64,000 nt of DNA from Tricholoma matsutake (lineage: Eukaryota > Basidiomycota > Agaricomycetes > Agaricales > Tricholomataceae): the NCBI GenBank assembly GCA_026075535.2, contig AP026538.1, positions 6,510,001-6,574,000 of the forward strand. The letters are read 5' to 3'. Below the pieces are notes generated by a model. It worked only from the letters and a program-made list of their open reading frames with translations, did no database searches and was not told the DNA's origin. The position numbers and the translations under genes were made by a program. Positions 1-10,721 of this stretch are shown piece after piece. Within the stretch, counting starts at the first letter, position 1. Every line of letters starts with the position of its first letter.

Positions 1-620
1 TAGGACCTACGGGCAATGTTCGTCTCCCCGAGACATTGTCCAGCTCCTCGTTTTTCAGCTCGTGCATGTACATTTCCTTTTTGATGTCATCTTCTCGAGG
101 CCTTTCTATTTTGATCTTTTTCGACCTAATTATTCTAAATTGTTGATCTGCAGTCGGACTGGTGTGAGAGTACACATGTGGTGCCATTTTTCTCTCAAGT
201 TTGTATTTAGGTGTCCTCACACTACTTGAATAAGCACCCTTCCTTTTGACTGAAAAATCATCCTCTAGCCTAAGTTTTATCTCCTGCTAAGAGGGGATTA
301 AGTTTTCTACACACCAAGGTGTAGTACAAGTATTTCTTTCCCCTTGAGCTGACTTCCTGCCTTTTAGACCTCTCAAGAACTCAGTCTTCTTGAAGTCTGG
401 GTTCTTTTAACTACAATAAGTCTCAAAAAACATTATTCTAGCTTTTTCCCCCACATTGTGGTCTACACAGCCTTTCGATGCCTACGCATAAACACATTTA
501 TTCCCATTCATTGTACTTCCTCCTCCCATGGCCATCCATCCCTGATGTTCTACGTCAGCCCTCTTTTCCTCCTGTTTCCACCTCCTTTCATGGTTCTCCC
601 ATACTCAAATCCCCTAGAGT
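1..620. other. Non-coding lead-in of Gypsy-A, no gene seen
   Basis: Pyrimidine-rich sequence without a convincing reading frame. The first recognisable protein text (Gypsy-A protease) begins just downstream. It may be LTR or leader of Gypsy-A, but no matching second copy is present in the window, so an LTR end cannot be set. The recognisable gag is missing, so the element is 5'-incomplete or rearranged here. Confidence 0.4.
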
Positions 621-3600
621 TTGATGACCTCAACGGAACCCGACCAGAACTCCGACTTCCCTCCCGCACTGGACAACCAATTCAGTACCAAAACCATTTC
701 TCTGATTGGACTCCAACTATTTTATGGAACTTGTAACTCCACCATAACCCAAGTTGTGAAGCTTCCAGTCACTTTTCCATCTAGTGAAGTGTTCAATCTG
801 ACATTTTATGTAACTGTGCTGGACTCTACCTGTTCCACAGTTCTTGGTTATAACTGGCTGAAGCAATACAATCCATTGATTGACTGGTCTTCAGGCCAAA
901 TAGCTTTCTGCTCTGCAGCTCGTAGAGGTCCTGCCCCCTTAATGTCCCTCAACTCTCCTATCTTGACTGAGTCACCTACACTTCCAAACCTTGCAGCAGA
1001 AACCCATGAAATCCCTGTTGTCTCTGAACCCTCAAAACTCATACCTCCTGCAATCTCTTTCATCAATGCTGCCACTTATATGTGCACAAGCAAACCTCCT
1101 GGGGCTGTAGCCTTTCAGATGACATTCTCCCCTGAAGGACTGGCAGCTAAATCTTCCACAACATCCGGGAACCTGCTGGATCTTTCAGATATTCCAGAGG
1201 TGTATCACAAATTTGCAAATGTCTTCAACAAACAGAAAACCAACACCCTTCCTCCATGCTGGTCATACAACCTTAAGATAGAGATGGAGGACAACACTCC
1301 CCCACCTCCGGGTTGCATGTACTCCCTCTCTCCCTCTGAACTAGAAGCCCTGTGGATATTCATCCAAGAAAATGTTCACTCTGGTTTCATCTGCTCCCCC
1401 TCCAAATCTCCTCACAGCACTCCCATACTCTTTGTCAAGAAAAAAGATGGAAGCCTCCAGTTATGCATTGACTACTGGGGAACTTAACTGCATTTCAAAG
1501 AAGGACCACTACCCACTCCCACTAATATCAGATCTTCTTGACTCCCCTGGAAAAGCCCCCATGTTCACCAAAATTGACCTCCAGCATGCCTATCACTTAG
1601 TTTGCAATGCTGAGGGGGACAAATGGAAAACCACTTTTTGCATGTGCTATGGCTCTTTTGAATGGCTGGTGGTTCCTTTCAGGCTCACCAATACTCCTGC
1701 AGCCTTCCAGCACCTCATGAACAACATATTCAGCAACCTCCTAGGTGTCAGTGTCATTATCTATCTCAACAATAACCTAATCTACTCTAATGATATGAGT
1801 CAACATAAGGCTCACATCAAAGAAGTTCTCTGGAGACTCTGAAAGAACAGTCTCTATGCTGCTCTGCAGAAATGTGAGCTCTACAGAGACAGTGTGGAAT
1901 ACTTAGGCTTCATCCTCTCCCTGGATGGACTGCAGATGTCTGAAGACAAAGTCAAAGCCATCCTTGACTGGCCCAAACCTCAAAAGGTTAAGAACATTCA
2001 ATCCTTTCTTGGGTTTTGCAACTTCTACTGCTGTTTTATTCATGGATATTCTGACATTGTCATCCCACTCACCTGCCTAACTTGAAAACATGCCCCATGG
2101 GACTTTGGCAAGGAGTGCCAGGAAGCCTTCAGCAAACTAAAAAAAGAATTCACCCATGCCCCAGTACTCACACAATGGCTTCTGGACTCCCACATTATCC
2201 TAGAGACAGATGCTTCAGACTATGCACTTTCAGCTATCCTTTCCATCTATACTCCAGATAGAGAAATTCATCCAGTTGCATTCAACTCCCACTCCTTCAA
2301 CCTGGCTGAATTGAACTATGACATCCATGACAAGGAACTCTTGGCTATCTTTGAAGCTTTCAAACACTGGCGACAGTACCTAGAAGGCTCCAGAAACCAC
2401 ATAGATGTGGTCACAGATCACAAAAATCTGGAATACTTCAGCACCACAAAACTCCTTACCCATCAACAAGCCTGATGGTCAGAATACCTGTTCCAGTTCA
2501 ACCTCGCTATTTGCTTTTGCCCTGGAAAACTAGAGGCAAAACCTGATGCTCTTACTAGATGCTGGGATGTCTACTGGAAAGGGGGAAATAGTGACTTTGC
2601 CTCTGTAAACCCAAGCAACTGCTGTCCTGTCTTTACCCAAGAACAACTCACATCCTCCCTCTGAGCCACTTTCTTTGCTACACCTATCATCTGACAAGCT
2701 GTTCTCATGGATATTGAAAAACTCCACAATGATATCTGATCCTCACTTCCTCTTGATCCCATCTCCTCCTCACACCTTCCATCACCATCTGCTCCAAATT
2801 GGTCTCTAGACAACAGTGGACCACCACTTCGACCAGATTTATGTTCCAGATGTTGCAGACCTCCATCTTAAAGTCTTGCAGTACAAGCACAACCATGTTC
2901 TATCAGGCCACTTTGGACAAAACAAAACACTCCAATTCATCTGATGTGAATATGTTTGGCCCAACCTCCACACCTTTGTGCAGGACTTTTGCAAGTCTTG
3001 TACCATGTGCAAACACTCCAAGTCACCCCGACACAAACCCTATGGATTCCTGAAGCAACTTCCGGTCCCAGAGAGACCTTGGAACTTGATCTCAATGGAC
3101 TTCATTGAATGGTTACCTGACTCCAATGGACACACTGCCATTCTGGTCATTGTAGACCAACTCTCCAAACAAGGCATCTTCATCCCCACAGTAAATGAAA
3201 TCACTGCACAAGAACCTGCTAATCTGTTTGTCATGCATGTCTTCTCTAAGCATGGTGTCCCTTCTCATATCACCTGTGACCAGGGTTCCAAGTTCATTTC
3301 CCACCATTTCCACTCTCTCAGACAGGCCCTGGACATGAAGATCCACTTCACTTTGGGTTATCATCCAGAAGGTGACAGACAGACTGAATGCCTCAACCAG
3401 ACCCTTGTGGATTTCTGCAACTACCAACAGGATAACTGGTCCCAAATATTACCTTTGGGGGAATTCACTTACAACAACACGCCTTTTGCTTCCACTGGAG
3501 TATCACCCTTCTTTGCCAACAAGGGTTACCACCCAAACATCACAGTATTCCCAGAGCACAAATTAGCCTTGCAACACACTCACCATTTTGTGGTTAACCT

Positions 3601-3993
3601 TGATGACCTCCATCAGGAACTCCAGAAACAACTTGTGGAAGCACAGAAGTGCTATCATGGACCTGCAGATAAATGCCAGGCTCCCACTCCTGACTTCAAA
3701 ATTGGAGACTATGCTTTTGTTAAGGGCAAACACTTACACACAACCTGACTCTCCAAGGAACTCTCAGAAAAGCTTTATGGTCCTTTCTAAATCATTGCCC
3801 ATCTGCATACTCACTGGGTTACCCTTTGGCTTCTGGATCACCTTTGGGCTGTCCATCCTGTGTTCCATCTCTCCCAACTGGAAGAAGACACTCCTAACAC
3901 AATTCCTAATCATATCTGACCTCCACCTCCTCCAGTCATTATAGATGATGAACTGGGGTACAAGATTTCAGAAATCCTTGACTCCAAAATCAA
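621..3993 (+). pseudogene. Gypsy-A pol remnant (PR-RT-RH-IN-chromodomain start)
   Basis: Retroelement polyprotein. The C-terminal half of an aspartic protease (VLGYNWLKQYNPLIDW) is at about 680-900, but the catalytic D-S/T-G segment is absent. RT covers about 1290-2080 with KKDGSLQLCIDY and the box YLNNNLIYS; both catalytic Asp of YxDD are Asn. RNase H (ETDASDYALSAIL, DKELLAIF, VVTDHKNLEYF) covers about 2200-2560. Integrase covers about 2850-3740, with the zinc-binding GHFG...CKSCTMC, a DDE core starting MDFIEW, and GDRQTEC at the Glu. A chromodomain start (ISEILDSKINN) follows at about 3960. Stops and frame changes break it throughout. The Asn in the RT box come from CTCGACGAT-type codons by CpG to CpA change, so the loss looks like methylation-driven decay. 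Confidence 0.88.
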
Positions 3994-4051
3994 CAACCAT
4001 TGCTGATGCAATAGGCTCAATAAAAGAACGTTGTCGATGTCAAAAAAAAAG

Positions 4052-4423
4052 TGGAAGGCTGCCGAGTTTGGCTGCTTACACTAACTTAGAGTGGACCAGA
4101 AAGACAGGACCAAGGTATCTTCGTTGCACAGGAGTAAGAGTCAGTACAATACATAAGATAAAAATATATGACTACCTTCATTGCACAGGAGTAAGAGTAA
4201 GGCAATGAAGGGGAAAAAGATGGTATATATATAATGCTCCCAGACCATGTAAGTACATGTCCACATCAAGCATAGCTGTGTGATTTAGGAAGGCTGCATC
4301 AAGCAAGAAGATACCACATCAGAGGCAAATGTCTGGTGTTACCATGTTGGGGTGTCAGTAGTATTGGTTGGTATACAGCTGAGAGGGTGGTCACATGACT
4401 GTGTGACCACAGGTGAGCTTGCA
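4052..4423 (-). repeat. LTR of family H, inverted copy
   Basis: Read on the minus strand it matches 38662-39089 over most of its length, with the same end GGCAGCCTTCCA and the same duplicated TTACTCTTACTCCTGTGCAA segments. A longer copy lies at 56882-57712. It begins abruptly after the Gypsy-A chromodomain and ends at the first recognisable LINE codons. The 5' side of the LTR (TGTAAGTCTGG in the other copies) is absent or diverged. It has no matching flanks, so it is probably a recombined LTR rather than a simple solo LTR. Confidence 0.7.
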
Positions 4424-4431
4424 GACATAAT

Positions 4432-6081
4432 GACTCTGGATGAGATACAAACTGAGGAAGAGCTAGGCAGAGTAATTGAATGACTCACCAATGCTATTCA
4501 GAAGGCAATCACCAACAAAGTCCCAGAACACAGCCCATGCCCACTATCCAAAAGGTGGTGGACAAAAGAACTGAAGAACACCAAGCAGATGGTCAACCAA
4601 CTTTGCGCAGAATCCTTCAGATACCGAGCCATAGAGGATCACCCAAGCCACCAGGATGCTTGGCAGGCCAAGTGCAAATATGGGGAGCAAATTGCAAAGG
4701 CCAAAATAGACCACTGGAATAACTATTTGGAGAATGCAGATGATGCCAACATATGGATGATAAACAAATACCTTTCCAGCCCAACAGGCGACAGAGGTTG
4801 GGTGAGAGTCCCTATACTGAAGGTAAAAGATGAGGGAGGACACACTAAAGCTAAAGAAATAAATATGAATGAGGGCAAAGCCAAAGTCCTGGGAGAAGCC
4901 TTCTTCCTGCCCAAACCAACAATGACAACAGTCCCACAAGACTTTAACTACCCACCCCCTCTACCATCGGCACTGCAAGTCACAGAAGAGCAGGTATGTG
5001 CACACATAGCAAAGCTGTCACCCTACAAAGCCCCAGGACCAGATGGAATCCCCAATACTGTATTACAGAAGATGGTAAACACTTTAACACCACACTTACT
5101 TGCCATCTACAGGTTGATAATGAGATGTGGAATTTACTACCATGGCTGGCAGGAGTCCACAACATGTGTTTTGAGGAAACCAGGTAAGCTGAGTTATGAA
5201 GTACCTAAAGCTTACTGCCCTATAGCTCTGTTGTGCACCATGGCAAAAGTCTTCACATCAATAGTATCAGAGAATCTCATAGCAATAGCAGAGTAGCAGC
5301 AACTGCTACCAAGCACACACTTCAGAGGAAGACCATGTAGGAGCACAACTGATGTGGTACATCTACTAATTCAAGGTCAAGGAAGCATGGAGAAGAGGGA
5401 AAGTAGTATTGATCCTCTTTCTAGACATTGAGGAAGCCTTCCCTAATGTGGTAATGGACCAACTATTACACAACATGAGGAAGTGTTGAGTCCCAAAAGC
5501 AACAGTTGACTTCATCAAAAGGCTACTAAGTGGAAGGTCAACATGACTCAAGTTTGATGATTATAATTTGGCCCCAATCCCCATCAACAATGGAGTAGGG
5601 CAAGGGGACCCAATCTTGCTACCATCATTTAATTTCTATAATGCAGATCTACTCGAACTGAATGAAACTTTACAGGCACTCAGATACATAGGTGATGTGA
5701 TGGTAATGGCAGTCAGAAGAGACTTCGAGGAGACCACCCAGACCATATGGCAACATATGGAAGGCAAAAATAGTGGATTCAAGTGGTTGAGTGACCACAA
5801 CTCCAGGTTTGAAATCAGTAAGCTAGCAATCATGCGGCCAGAAGAAAGTCAAGTTGCAAGCTGGCAACCTGAGACCGATGCCCAAACTGAAACTCATGCT
5901 ACACGGGAGGGAGGTAAACACAGTAGACAGCTACAGGTATCTCAGCATAATCATTGACAACAAACTAACTTGGAGAAAGCATGAAGAGAGAGTCATAGAA
6001 AATGCCACTAAGTGGGTGCTGCAATGTCGATGCCTGGCAAAAATTGACACTGGAATATCACCTAAAAACATGTGATGACTC
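4432..6081 (+). pseudogene. LINE1 ORF2, reverse transcriptase part
   Basis: Begins in the linker between endonuclease and RT (LSKRWWTKELK, like the WW-PEL segment of the LINE at 33.6 kb). The RT fingers and palm follow: SPYKAPGPDGIPN at about 5020-5055, KAYCPIAL (relic of the YRPI motif), GVGQGDPILLPSFNFYNADLL at about 5590-5650, and the catalytic box as YIGDVMVMAV near 5690. The usual F/YxDD is thus YIGD, so the active site is lost. The thumb segment YRYLSIIIDNKLTW is near 5930. Stops occur near 5296, 5430 and 5488. The reading stops at the TIR-1 insertion within ISPKNM and resumes at 8106. Confidence 0.85.
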
Positions 6082-6102
6082 AGTACTTTACACTCCCCCC
6101 CC

Positions 6103-6340
6103 CAGTCCGAGCAGACTCCGCTCGGACACACTCAGACACACTCGGACACTCAGACTGTCCTTGGACTTCACTCGGACTCTGCTCGGACTCTGCTTGGACA
6201 CTCGGACTATCCTAGGACTGTCTGAGTTGTCTGAGTAAAGTCCAAGGACTGTACTCGGACTTTGCTCAGACTTTACTTGGACAACATCAATTGTGCATTT
6301 ATTTACACCTTTAAAGTACTGTCCAAGTAAAGTCCAAGTT
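6103..6340. repeat. TIR-1 left subterminal repeats
   Basis: Short degenerate repeats of the type CTCGGACTCTGCTCGGACTC / AGTCCAAG fill the first 240 bases inside the left terminus. The right end carries the inverted counterpart at 7935-8078. Such arrays are typical transposase-binding regions in TIR elements. Confidence 0.75.
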
Positions 6341-6384
6341 CCAGTCTTAGAGAAAGTTTTATAAGTCTCACAAAATGATGTGTG

Positions 6385-6472
6385 CACAGCAGGAATTGAA
6401 CCAACAGCCTTCTGGACTAGCAATCACATGATGACAAAACATGCACACTCTACCACTTAAGCCAAGTAGTCA
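6385..6472 (-). other. tRNA-like module (Pol III promoter-like), pointing to left end of TIR-1
   Basis: On the minus strand it reads TGGCTTAAGTGGTAGAGTG (A-box-like) and then GGTTCAATTCC (B-box, 6392-6402). This is the spacing of a tRNA with a long variable part. It does not fold as a complete canonical tRNA (extra TCATCATGTGATTG text in the middle), so I do not call a functional tRNA gene. It could drive Pol III transcription out through the terminus. Confidence 0.7.
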
Positions 6473-6832
6473 TTTAAAGTTACATACATTATATCTATTT
6501 ATTACTGAAATCTAATTTTTTATGTATCATGAATAGATTATTAAATTGACCCTTGCATCTGTGCGAGGGGTAATTAATATGTATAATACTAATCCCTCCC
6601 CTCGCAAGCTTGAGGGGAGGGCACCATAACTATCAATTATAAAAATAAATTAAAAACACCCACCATGAGCAGTTGCTTGTGGTGGCGTTTGTCTCTCCCC
6701 AGGCCATCCCCAGGCCATCTCACTCTCCTGTCCCCATTCTTCTCCCCCCCAAACCACCCCACAAGCAGGGGCTCACAGCAGTGGTGGTGGTGGTGTCCCC
6801 CCATCATCGTTGTTGCCAGTAGTAGTTTGTAC

Positions 6833-6890
6833 CTATATAAAAAGTTAGTTAGCATCAAAAAATGAAATGAGAAAAGAAAAAAAAGCTTAC
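6833..6890 (-). other. Spliceosomal intron (58 nt) in TIR-1
   Basis: Minus strand: donor GTAAGC, branch site CTAACTAAC and acceptor ATAG. The exon side of the donor is a palindrome, GACCCAAGAGACGTC... pairing with ...GACATCTCTTGGGTC type text (6893-6927). Confidence 0.7.
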
Positions 6891-7250
6891 CTAGGACCCA
6901 AGAGATGTTGACGTCTCTTGGGTCTCCCCTAATTGTCATTGTTCCACCCATCGTCCACCCTATGAGCAGTGGCTTGTAGGGCTGGGGCTGGTGCTGTCGT
7001 TGTTCCCCTAATCATTGTTGTTCCACCCACTATCCACCCCACGAGCAGTTGCTCGTGAGGCTGGAGGTGGGTGGTGCATCCTGCGTGGTGGGCATGAGGG
7101 CTGGGGGCAGGTGCTGTGTCTTGTTGTCTTGTTGTTCTGTCAGGGTTGCCATTCTTGTCATTTTGAAGTTGCACCCATTCCCACCCTGCTCGCAGCTGCT
7201 CGCAGCAGTGGTTCTGAGTGCTCATCATCGTGAGCAGTACTAGATAATAC

Positions 7251-7295
7251 CTAAAAAAGTTCATTAGTAACAAAAACAAGGAAAAAAAAACTTAC
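7251..7295 (-). other. Spliceosomal intron (45 nt) in TIR-1
   Basis: Minus strand: donor GTAAGT, branch CTAATGAAC and acceptor TTTTTTAG. The upstream exon ends in the palindrome GGCCCAAGAGACATT...GACATCTCTTGGGC (7300-7337), the same arrangement as the neighbouring intron. Confidence 0.68.
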
Positions 7296-7595
7296 CAACA
7301 GCCCAAGAGATGTCAAACAATGTCTCTTGGGCCTTTTCTTCATTTGCTTTGCCTTCCTTTCATTGTTTCCTGCTCATCCCCTCATCATTCCATCTCCCAG
7401 TCCCAGTCGTCTCCAGTCGCCTCATTGCGTTGTCATTCCATTTGGCCAAGTCCGTTGTCCTGCTGTTTTGCAGTTGTACCCATTCCCACCCCACGTGCAG
7501 TTGCTTGCAGTGGTGGTTCTGGGTCCTAGGGTGGTGGCTGTGTCAGCCGTTGTCGTGGTTTTGAGGCTGCAGCGTTGTTATAACATAGATAAAAC

Positions 7596-7659
7596 CTATC
7601 ATTAAGGGAAAATCAGTTAGTTAAACAAAACAACAAAAATCATGTAAAAAAACACTTAC
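7596..7659 (-). other. Spliceosomal intron (64 nt) in TIR-1
   Basis: Minus strand: donor GTAAGT, branch CTAACTGA and acceptor GATAG. It is preceded by the palindromic exon text GAGCCCAAATGATGG...TTGTTTGGGCTC (7664-7702). Confidence 0.66.
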
Positions 7660-7834
7660 AAGTGAGCCCAAACAACAATGCCATCATTTGGGCTCATTCC
7701 CATTGTTGGTTATTGGGGTAGGAGGTAAGGAGGAGGCAGCGCCATTGCCAGCATTGTTGATGATGCAGCTGTGTTGATTTGTCATCACAGCCAGGGTGGT
7801 ACATAGAGAGATATAACTACTTACCTGTAATGAT

Positions 7835-7912
7835 GCTTTAGTCTAACTGTTATATCGCTGCCTTAATTGTACTTTATCATGTGACTATGAGGGTTCAATC
7901 CCTGTGGTAGCC
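7835..7912 (+). other. tRNA-like module pointing to right end of TIR-1
   Basis: TTTAGTCTAACTGTTATATCG resembles a tRNA D-arm/A-box. GGTTCAATCCC at about 7892-7902 is a good B-box, and the 3' side ends in a GTGGTAGCCAC stem-like text. It faces the right terminus and mirrors the left module at 6385-6472. Confidence 0.66.
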
Positions 7913-7934
7913 ACTGATTTTTCAGTCAATTATA

Positions 7935-8078
7935 TAAGCAACTTGGACAGTCCAAGGACTCAGCTTGGACTCAGCTCGGACTGGACATTTGGTTTGGCAG
8001 GACTTTCAGCCAAAGAAGTCCAAGCAAAGTCCAAGCAAAGTCTGAGTGTCCAAGTGGAGTCTGCTCAGATTGGGGGGG
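7935..8078. repeat. TIR-1 right subterminal repeats
   Basis: Repeats of GGACTCAGCTTGGACTCAGC and CCAAGCAAAGTCCAAG type, the inverted equivalent of the array at 6103-6340, ending in a run of about 11 G at the terminal repeat. Confidence 0.72.
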
Positions 8079-8105
8079 GGGGAGTGTAAAGACCTCTGAT
8101 GACTC

Positions 8106-8846
8106 TACATGTCAGTAGTGATACCCAAGATAACTTATGGGGCAGAGATCTGGTACAGCCCACCATGGAAAACCCCTGGCACCAAACACAGGACAGGGTC
8201 AGCAAGAATCATATGCCAGCTAACCAAAATACAGTGGATGGCTACACTGGCTATCAATGGAGCTTTGCACAACACACTGACAGACATTCTAGACTTACAT
8301 GCAGGTATACTCCCACTCGAACTAACTATGCTAAAAGTATGCCACAGGTCTTTATTGCAAATTTGCATGCTACCAGAATCTAACCCGCTGCAACAACTCA
8401 TCTGGCAATACCATGCAGTACACATGAAGAAGCACCACACATCCCTACACATCCTGCTAGACCACTTCCTGGATATCCACCCTGAAAGAATTGAAACCAT
8501 AACACCAAACCCCTGTGCCCCCGACTACACCATATCCTTATTCACCACAGAGATAGCACAAGACCACAAAGAATCCATGCACAATGAAGCCACCAGTTCA
8601 CCAGAAATCAAGATCTTCACAGACGGGTCAGGTCTGAATGGGAGTATAGGAGCAGCAGCAGTGATGTACAGAAAGGGGAGGCAAGAACTGTCAAAGGTGC
8701 TTAAATACCACCTAGGAGACTCAGCAACATACACATCCTTCGAAGCTGAGTTTGCAGGAGCATTGATGGGGGTATGGATCATCAGAATGGAGCATATAGC
8801 AGAGCAACTACCAATATCTGTACTAACAGACAGCCAGGCATTCATC
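8106..8846 (+). pseudogene. LINE1 ORF2, thumb/linker and N-terminal RNase H
   Basis: Continues LINE1 after TIR-1: PKITYGAEIWYSPPW (RT C-terminal segment), linker, then RNase H. RNase H shows IFTDGSGLNGSIGAAAV (first Asp), TSFEAEFAGALMG (Glu) and VLTDSQAF (second Asp). This stretch is open over 245 codons, better preserved than the RT part. It is cut by TIR-2 after SQAFI and resumes at 11326. Confidence 0.85.
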
Positions 8847-8866
8847 TGTAATTTACCCTCCCCCAC

Positions 8867-9060
8867 CTATTCTGGTTGGAGTCCAGTTATTCCAGTTGGA
8901 GTCCAGTTATTCTGGTTGGAGTCCAGTTAATCCGGTCAGAGTCCAGTTATTCTGATTGGAGTCCAGTTATTCCGGTCAGAGTCCAGTTATTCCGATTGGA
9001 GTCCAGTTATTCCGGTCGGAGTCCAGTTATTTCAGTTATTCCGACCAGATTCTGGTTACT
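8867..9060. repeat. TIR-2 left subterminal tandem array
   Basis: About nine copies of a 17-20 bp unit of the form GGAGTCCAGTTATTC(C/T)G, alternating GGTTGGAGTCC and GGTCAGAGTCC. The unit differs from that of TIR-1 although the outer termini match. Confidence 0.85.
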
Positions 9061-9149
9061 CCAGATGCTCAACTTAGAGTATATACCCTAATGGATAGTC
9101 AAATTTCAAGTCTTGAGTTGTCAAAGTGCCTACAAAATATATTTGTGCA

Positions 9150-9237
9150 GAGTAAGGATTGAATTCACAACATCTTGATTAGAGTGATCACATGACAAAC
9201 CAAACATGTGTGCTTAACCAGTTGAGCCACAGGAGAA
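9150..9237 (-). other. tRNA-like module pointing to left end of TIR-2
   Basis: Minus strand: TGGCTCAACTGGTTAAGCAC (A-box-like) and GTGAATTCAATCC (B-box-like, about 9156-9168). Between them is TGTCATGTGATCAC, a segment also present in the TIR-1 modules. It nearly matches the module at the right end of TIR-3 (55352-55437). Confidence 0.72.
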
Positions 9238-9240
9238 TTA

Positions 9241-9615
9241 TTAGATAGTAATATAATGTTTATTCATGACACTCTAATTTTTTTCGGAGTAGTGAAAGAT
9301 CAAATTTTTTTAATTAACCACATCCCTCACATTGAATGCGATGGAGTGGGGATGATTGTGATTACATAGATAAACAAAAAATCCTCCCTCTCACAAGATG
9401 CGAGAGGGAGTTTTATTTATATACATAAAAAGCTAACCCCTCATGCCAAATGCGAGGGGGGAGGTAAAAACATGAAGAAAAAAATCCCTCCCCCACACAA
9501 AACAGGGGAGGGGGGGCACAATACTAATAAATAATTAAAAGTACAAAAAAAATCCCTCCCCACACAAAGTGCAGGGGAGGGGGAGGGGATGCGACCCCGC
9601 TGTTGTCTGTCCTTC
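9241..9615. other. TIR-2 interior, A/T-rich and purine-block sequence, no gene seen
   Basis: Contains repeated short blocks of the type CCCTCCCCCACACAAA / GCGAGGGGGGAGG flanked by AT-rich spacers. These look like decayed inverted pairs. No open coding sequence is credible. Confidence 0.5.
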
Positions 9616-10000
9616 CACCCACGATCCACCCCACGACAGTTGCTCGTGAGGCTGGGGTAGGTGGCTTGTCGTCATTGTCGTTCCACCCACAATCCACCCC
9701 ACGAGCAGTTGCTTGTGAGGCTGGGGGCGGGTGGTGTGTCATTGTCATCTCCTGTCCCTGCGCCTGGGCGTCATTCCACCCACGATCCACCCCACGAGCA
9801 GTTGCTCATGGGGCTGGGGGTGGGTGGCTTGTCGTCGTTGTCGTTCCACCCACGATCCACCCCATGAGCAGTTGCTCATGAGGCTGGGGGTGGGTGGTGT
9901 GTCATTGTCACCTCCTGTCCCTGCACCTGGGCATCATTCCACCCATGATCCACCCCACGAGCAGTGGCTCATGGGGCTGGAGACAGGTGGTGTGTCGTTG
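9616..10000 (-). repeat. Tandem repeat with short hairpins, in-frame peptide on minus strand
   Basis: Five or so copies of a 65-90 bp unit containing CCACCCACGATCCACCCC and the near-perfect palindrome CACGAGCAGTTGCTCGTG. Read on the minus strand, successive units keep one frame and encode variants of PPTPASRATARGVDRGWND. The same unit recurs in TIR-3 at 54830-55100 in opposite orientation. It may be an old coding repeat, but no family is recognised. Confidence 0.7.
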
Positions 10001-10189
10001 GCCCTGTCATCATTGTCCGTCGTTGTTGGCAGCCATGCTTTGCATTCTGGGGGGTTCTGGTGCTGGTAGACAGCGGCGTCATTGTTGTTGTTGCCTGCAC
10101 ACACTCACGATCCACCCTACAAGCAGGGGCTCACAGGCATGGGGTGGGTGTGTTGGCTCGTTTGCAGGTGGTGGTGTCATTACTAGCAG

Positions 10190-10721
10190 ATTATAACCTA
10201 GAAAACTAAAAAAATGAGTTAGTTAGTTTATAAAAACAAAAAGCAAATGAAAAAAACTCACATAGGGCCCAAATGATGCAATCTGCATCATTTGGGCCCG
10301 TGTTGGCTCGTTTGCGGATGGTGGCGTCATTACTAGTAGATTATAACCTAGAAAACTAAAAAAATGAGTTAGTTGGTTTATTAAAACAAAAACCAAACGA
10401 AAAAAAACTTATGTAGGGCCCAAACGACGCGATCTGCATCGCTTGGGCCTGCGTTGGCTCGTTTGTGAGTGGTGGCATCATTGCCAGTAGATTATAACCT
10501 AGAAAGCTAAAAAAAAGATTAGTTAGTTTATAAAAACAAAAAGCAAATGAAAAAAACTCACATAGGGCCCAAACGACGCGATCTGCATCGTTTGGGCCTG
10601 TGTTCTGTCCAATCACGTCGTTTGGGCCCATGTTATGTCTGGCAGTCGAGTAGAACCTATAAAACAAATGAAACAAGTTAGTTAGTATGAAAAAACAAGA
10701 AGCAAACGAAATAAAACATAC
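10190..10721 (-). repeat. Tandem exon-intron units, about 151 bp each
   Basis: Each unit, read on the minus strand, has an exon of about 85 nt ending in GGGCCCAAACGACGC...GCGTCGTTTGGGCC-type palindrome and then an intron. Introns are 10198-10261 (donor GTGAGT, branch CTAACTAAC, acceptor TCTAG), 10348-about 10411 (donor decayed to ATAAGT), 10499-10561 and 10657-10721 (donor GTATGT). Exon peptide variants read like NEPTQAQAMQIASFGPY. No known protein family fits. Confidence 0.72.

Larger units (their letters stand above)
1..4051 (+). mobile_element. Gypsy-A: decayed Ty3/Gypsy chromovirus-type retrotransposon
   Basis: The order protease, reverse transcriptase, RNase H, integrase and start of a chromodomain is that of Ty3/Gypsy elements. 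A second copy of the same family lies inverted at 52969-56389. The 3' end is cut by an inverted family-H LTR at 4052, and no Gypsy-A LTR is recognised. Numerous in-frame stops (for example near 1485, 1840, 2083 and 2474) show the copy is dead. Confidence 0.85.
6082..8096. mobile_element. TIR-1: non-autonomous TIR element, 9-bp TSD (MULE-like)
   Basis: Inserted in LINE1 between direct repeats TGATGACTC at 6073-6081 and 8097-8105. The ends are inverted: AGTACTTTACACTCCCCC on the left, GAGGTCTTTACACTCCCC on the right (reverse complement), followed by similar AGCAGACTCC text. The LINE reading frame continues across it, which fixes the limits. No transposase domain is readable. From the outside in, both ends carry GGACT/AGTCC-rich repeats and then an outward-facing tRNA-like module. 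The centre holds C/G-rich palindromes and three introns read on the minus strand. A 9-bp TSD suggests Mutator-like mobilisation; that superfamily call is inference. Confidence 0.85.

Noticed and set aside
6385..6472. Functional tRNA gene
   Set aside because: A- and B-box spacing is tRNA-like, but the acceptor stem and anticodon arm do not pair cleanly and there is extra sequence in the centre. The same holds for the five other modules.
6637..7279. Minus-strand ORFs rich in His/Thr/Trp as genes
   Set aside because: They run through donor and acceptor sites of clear introns and through hairpin repeats; at best they are relics of a spliced frame.
9616..10000. CRISPR array (regular repeats with palindromes)
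   Set aside because: Repeats vary in length and sequence, spacers are not unique, and the surroundings are eukaryotic transposons.
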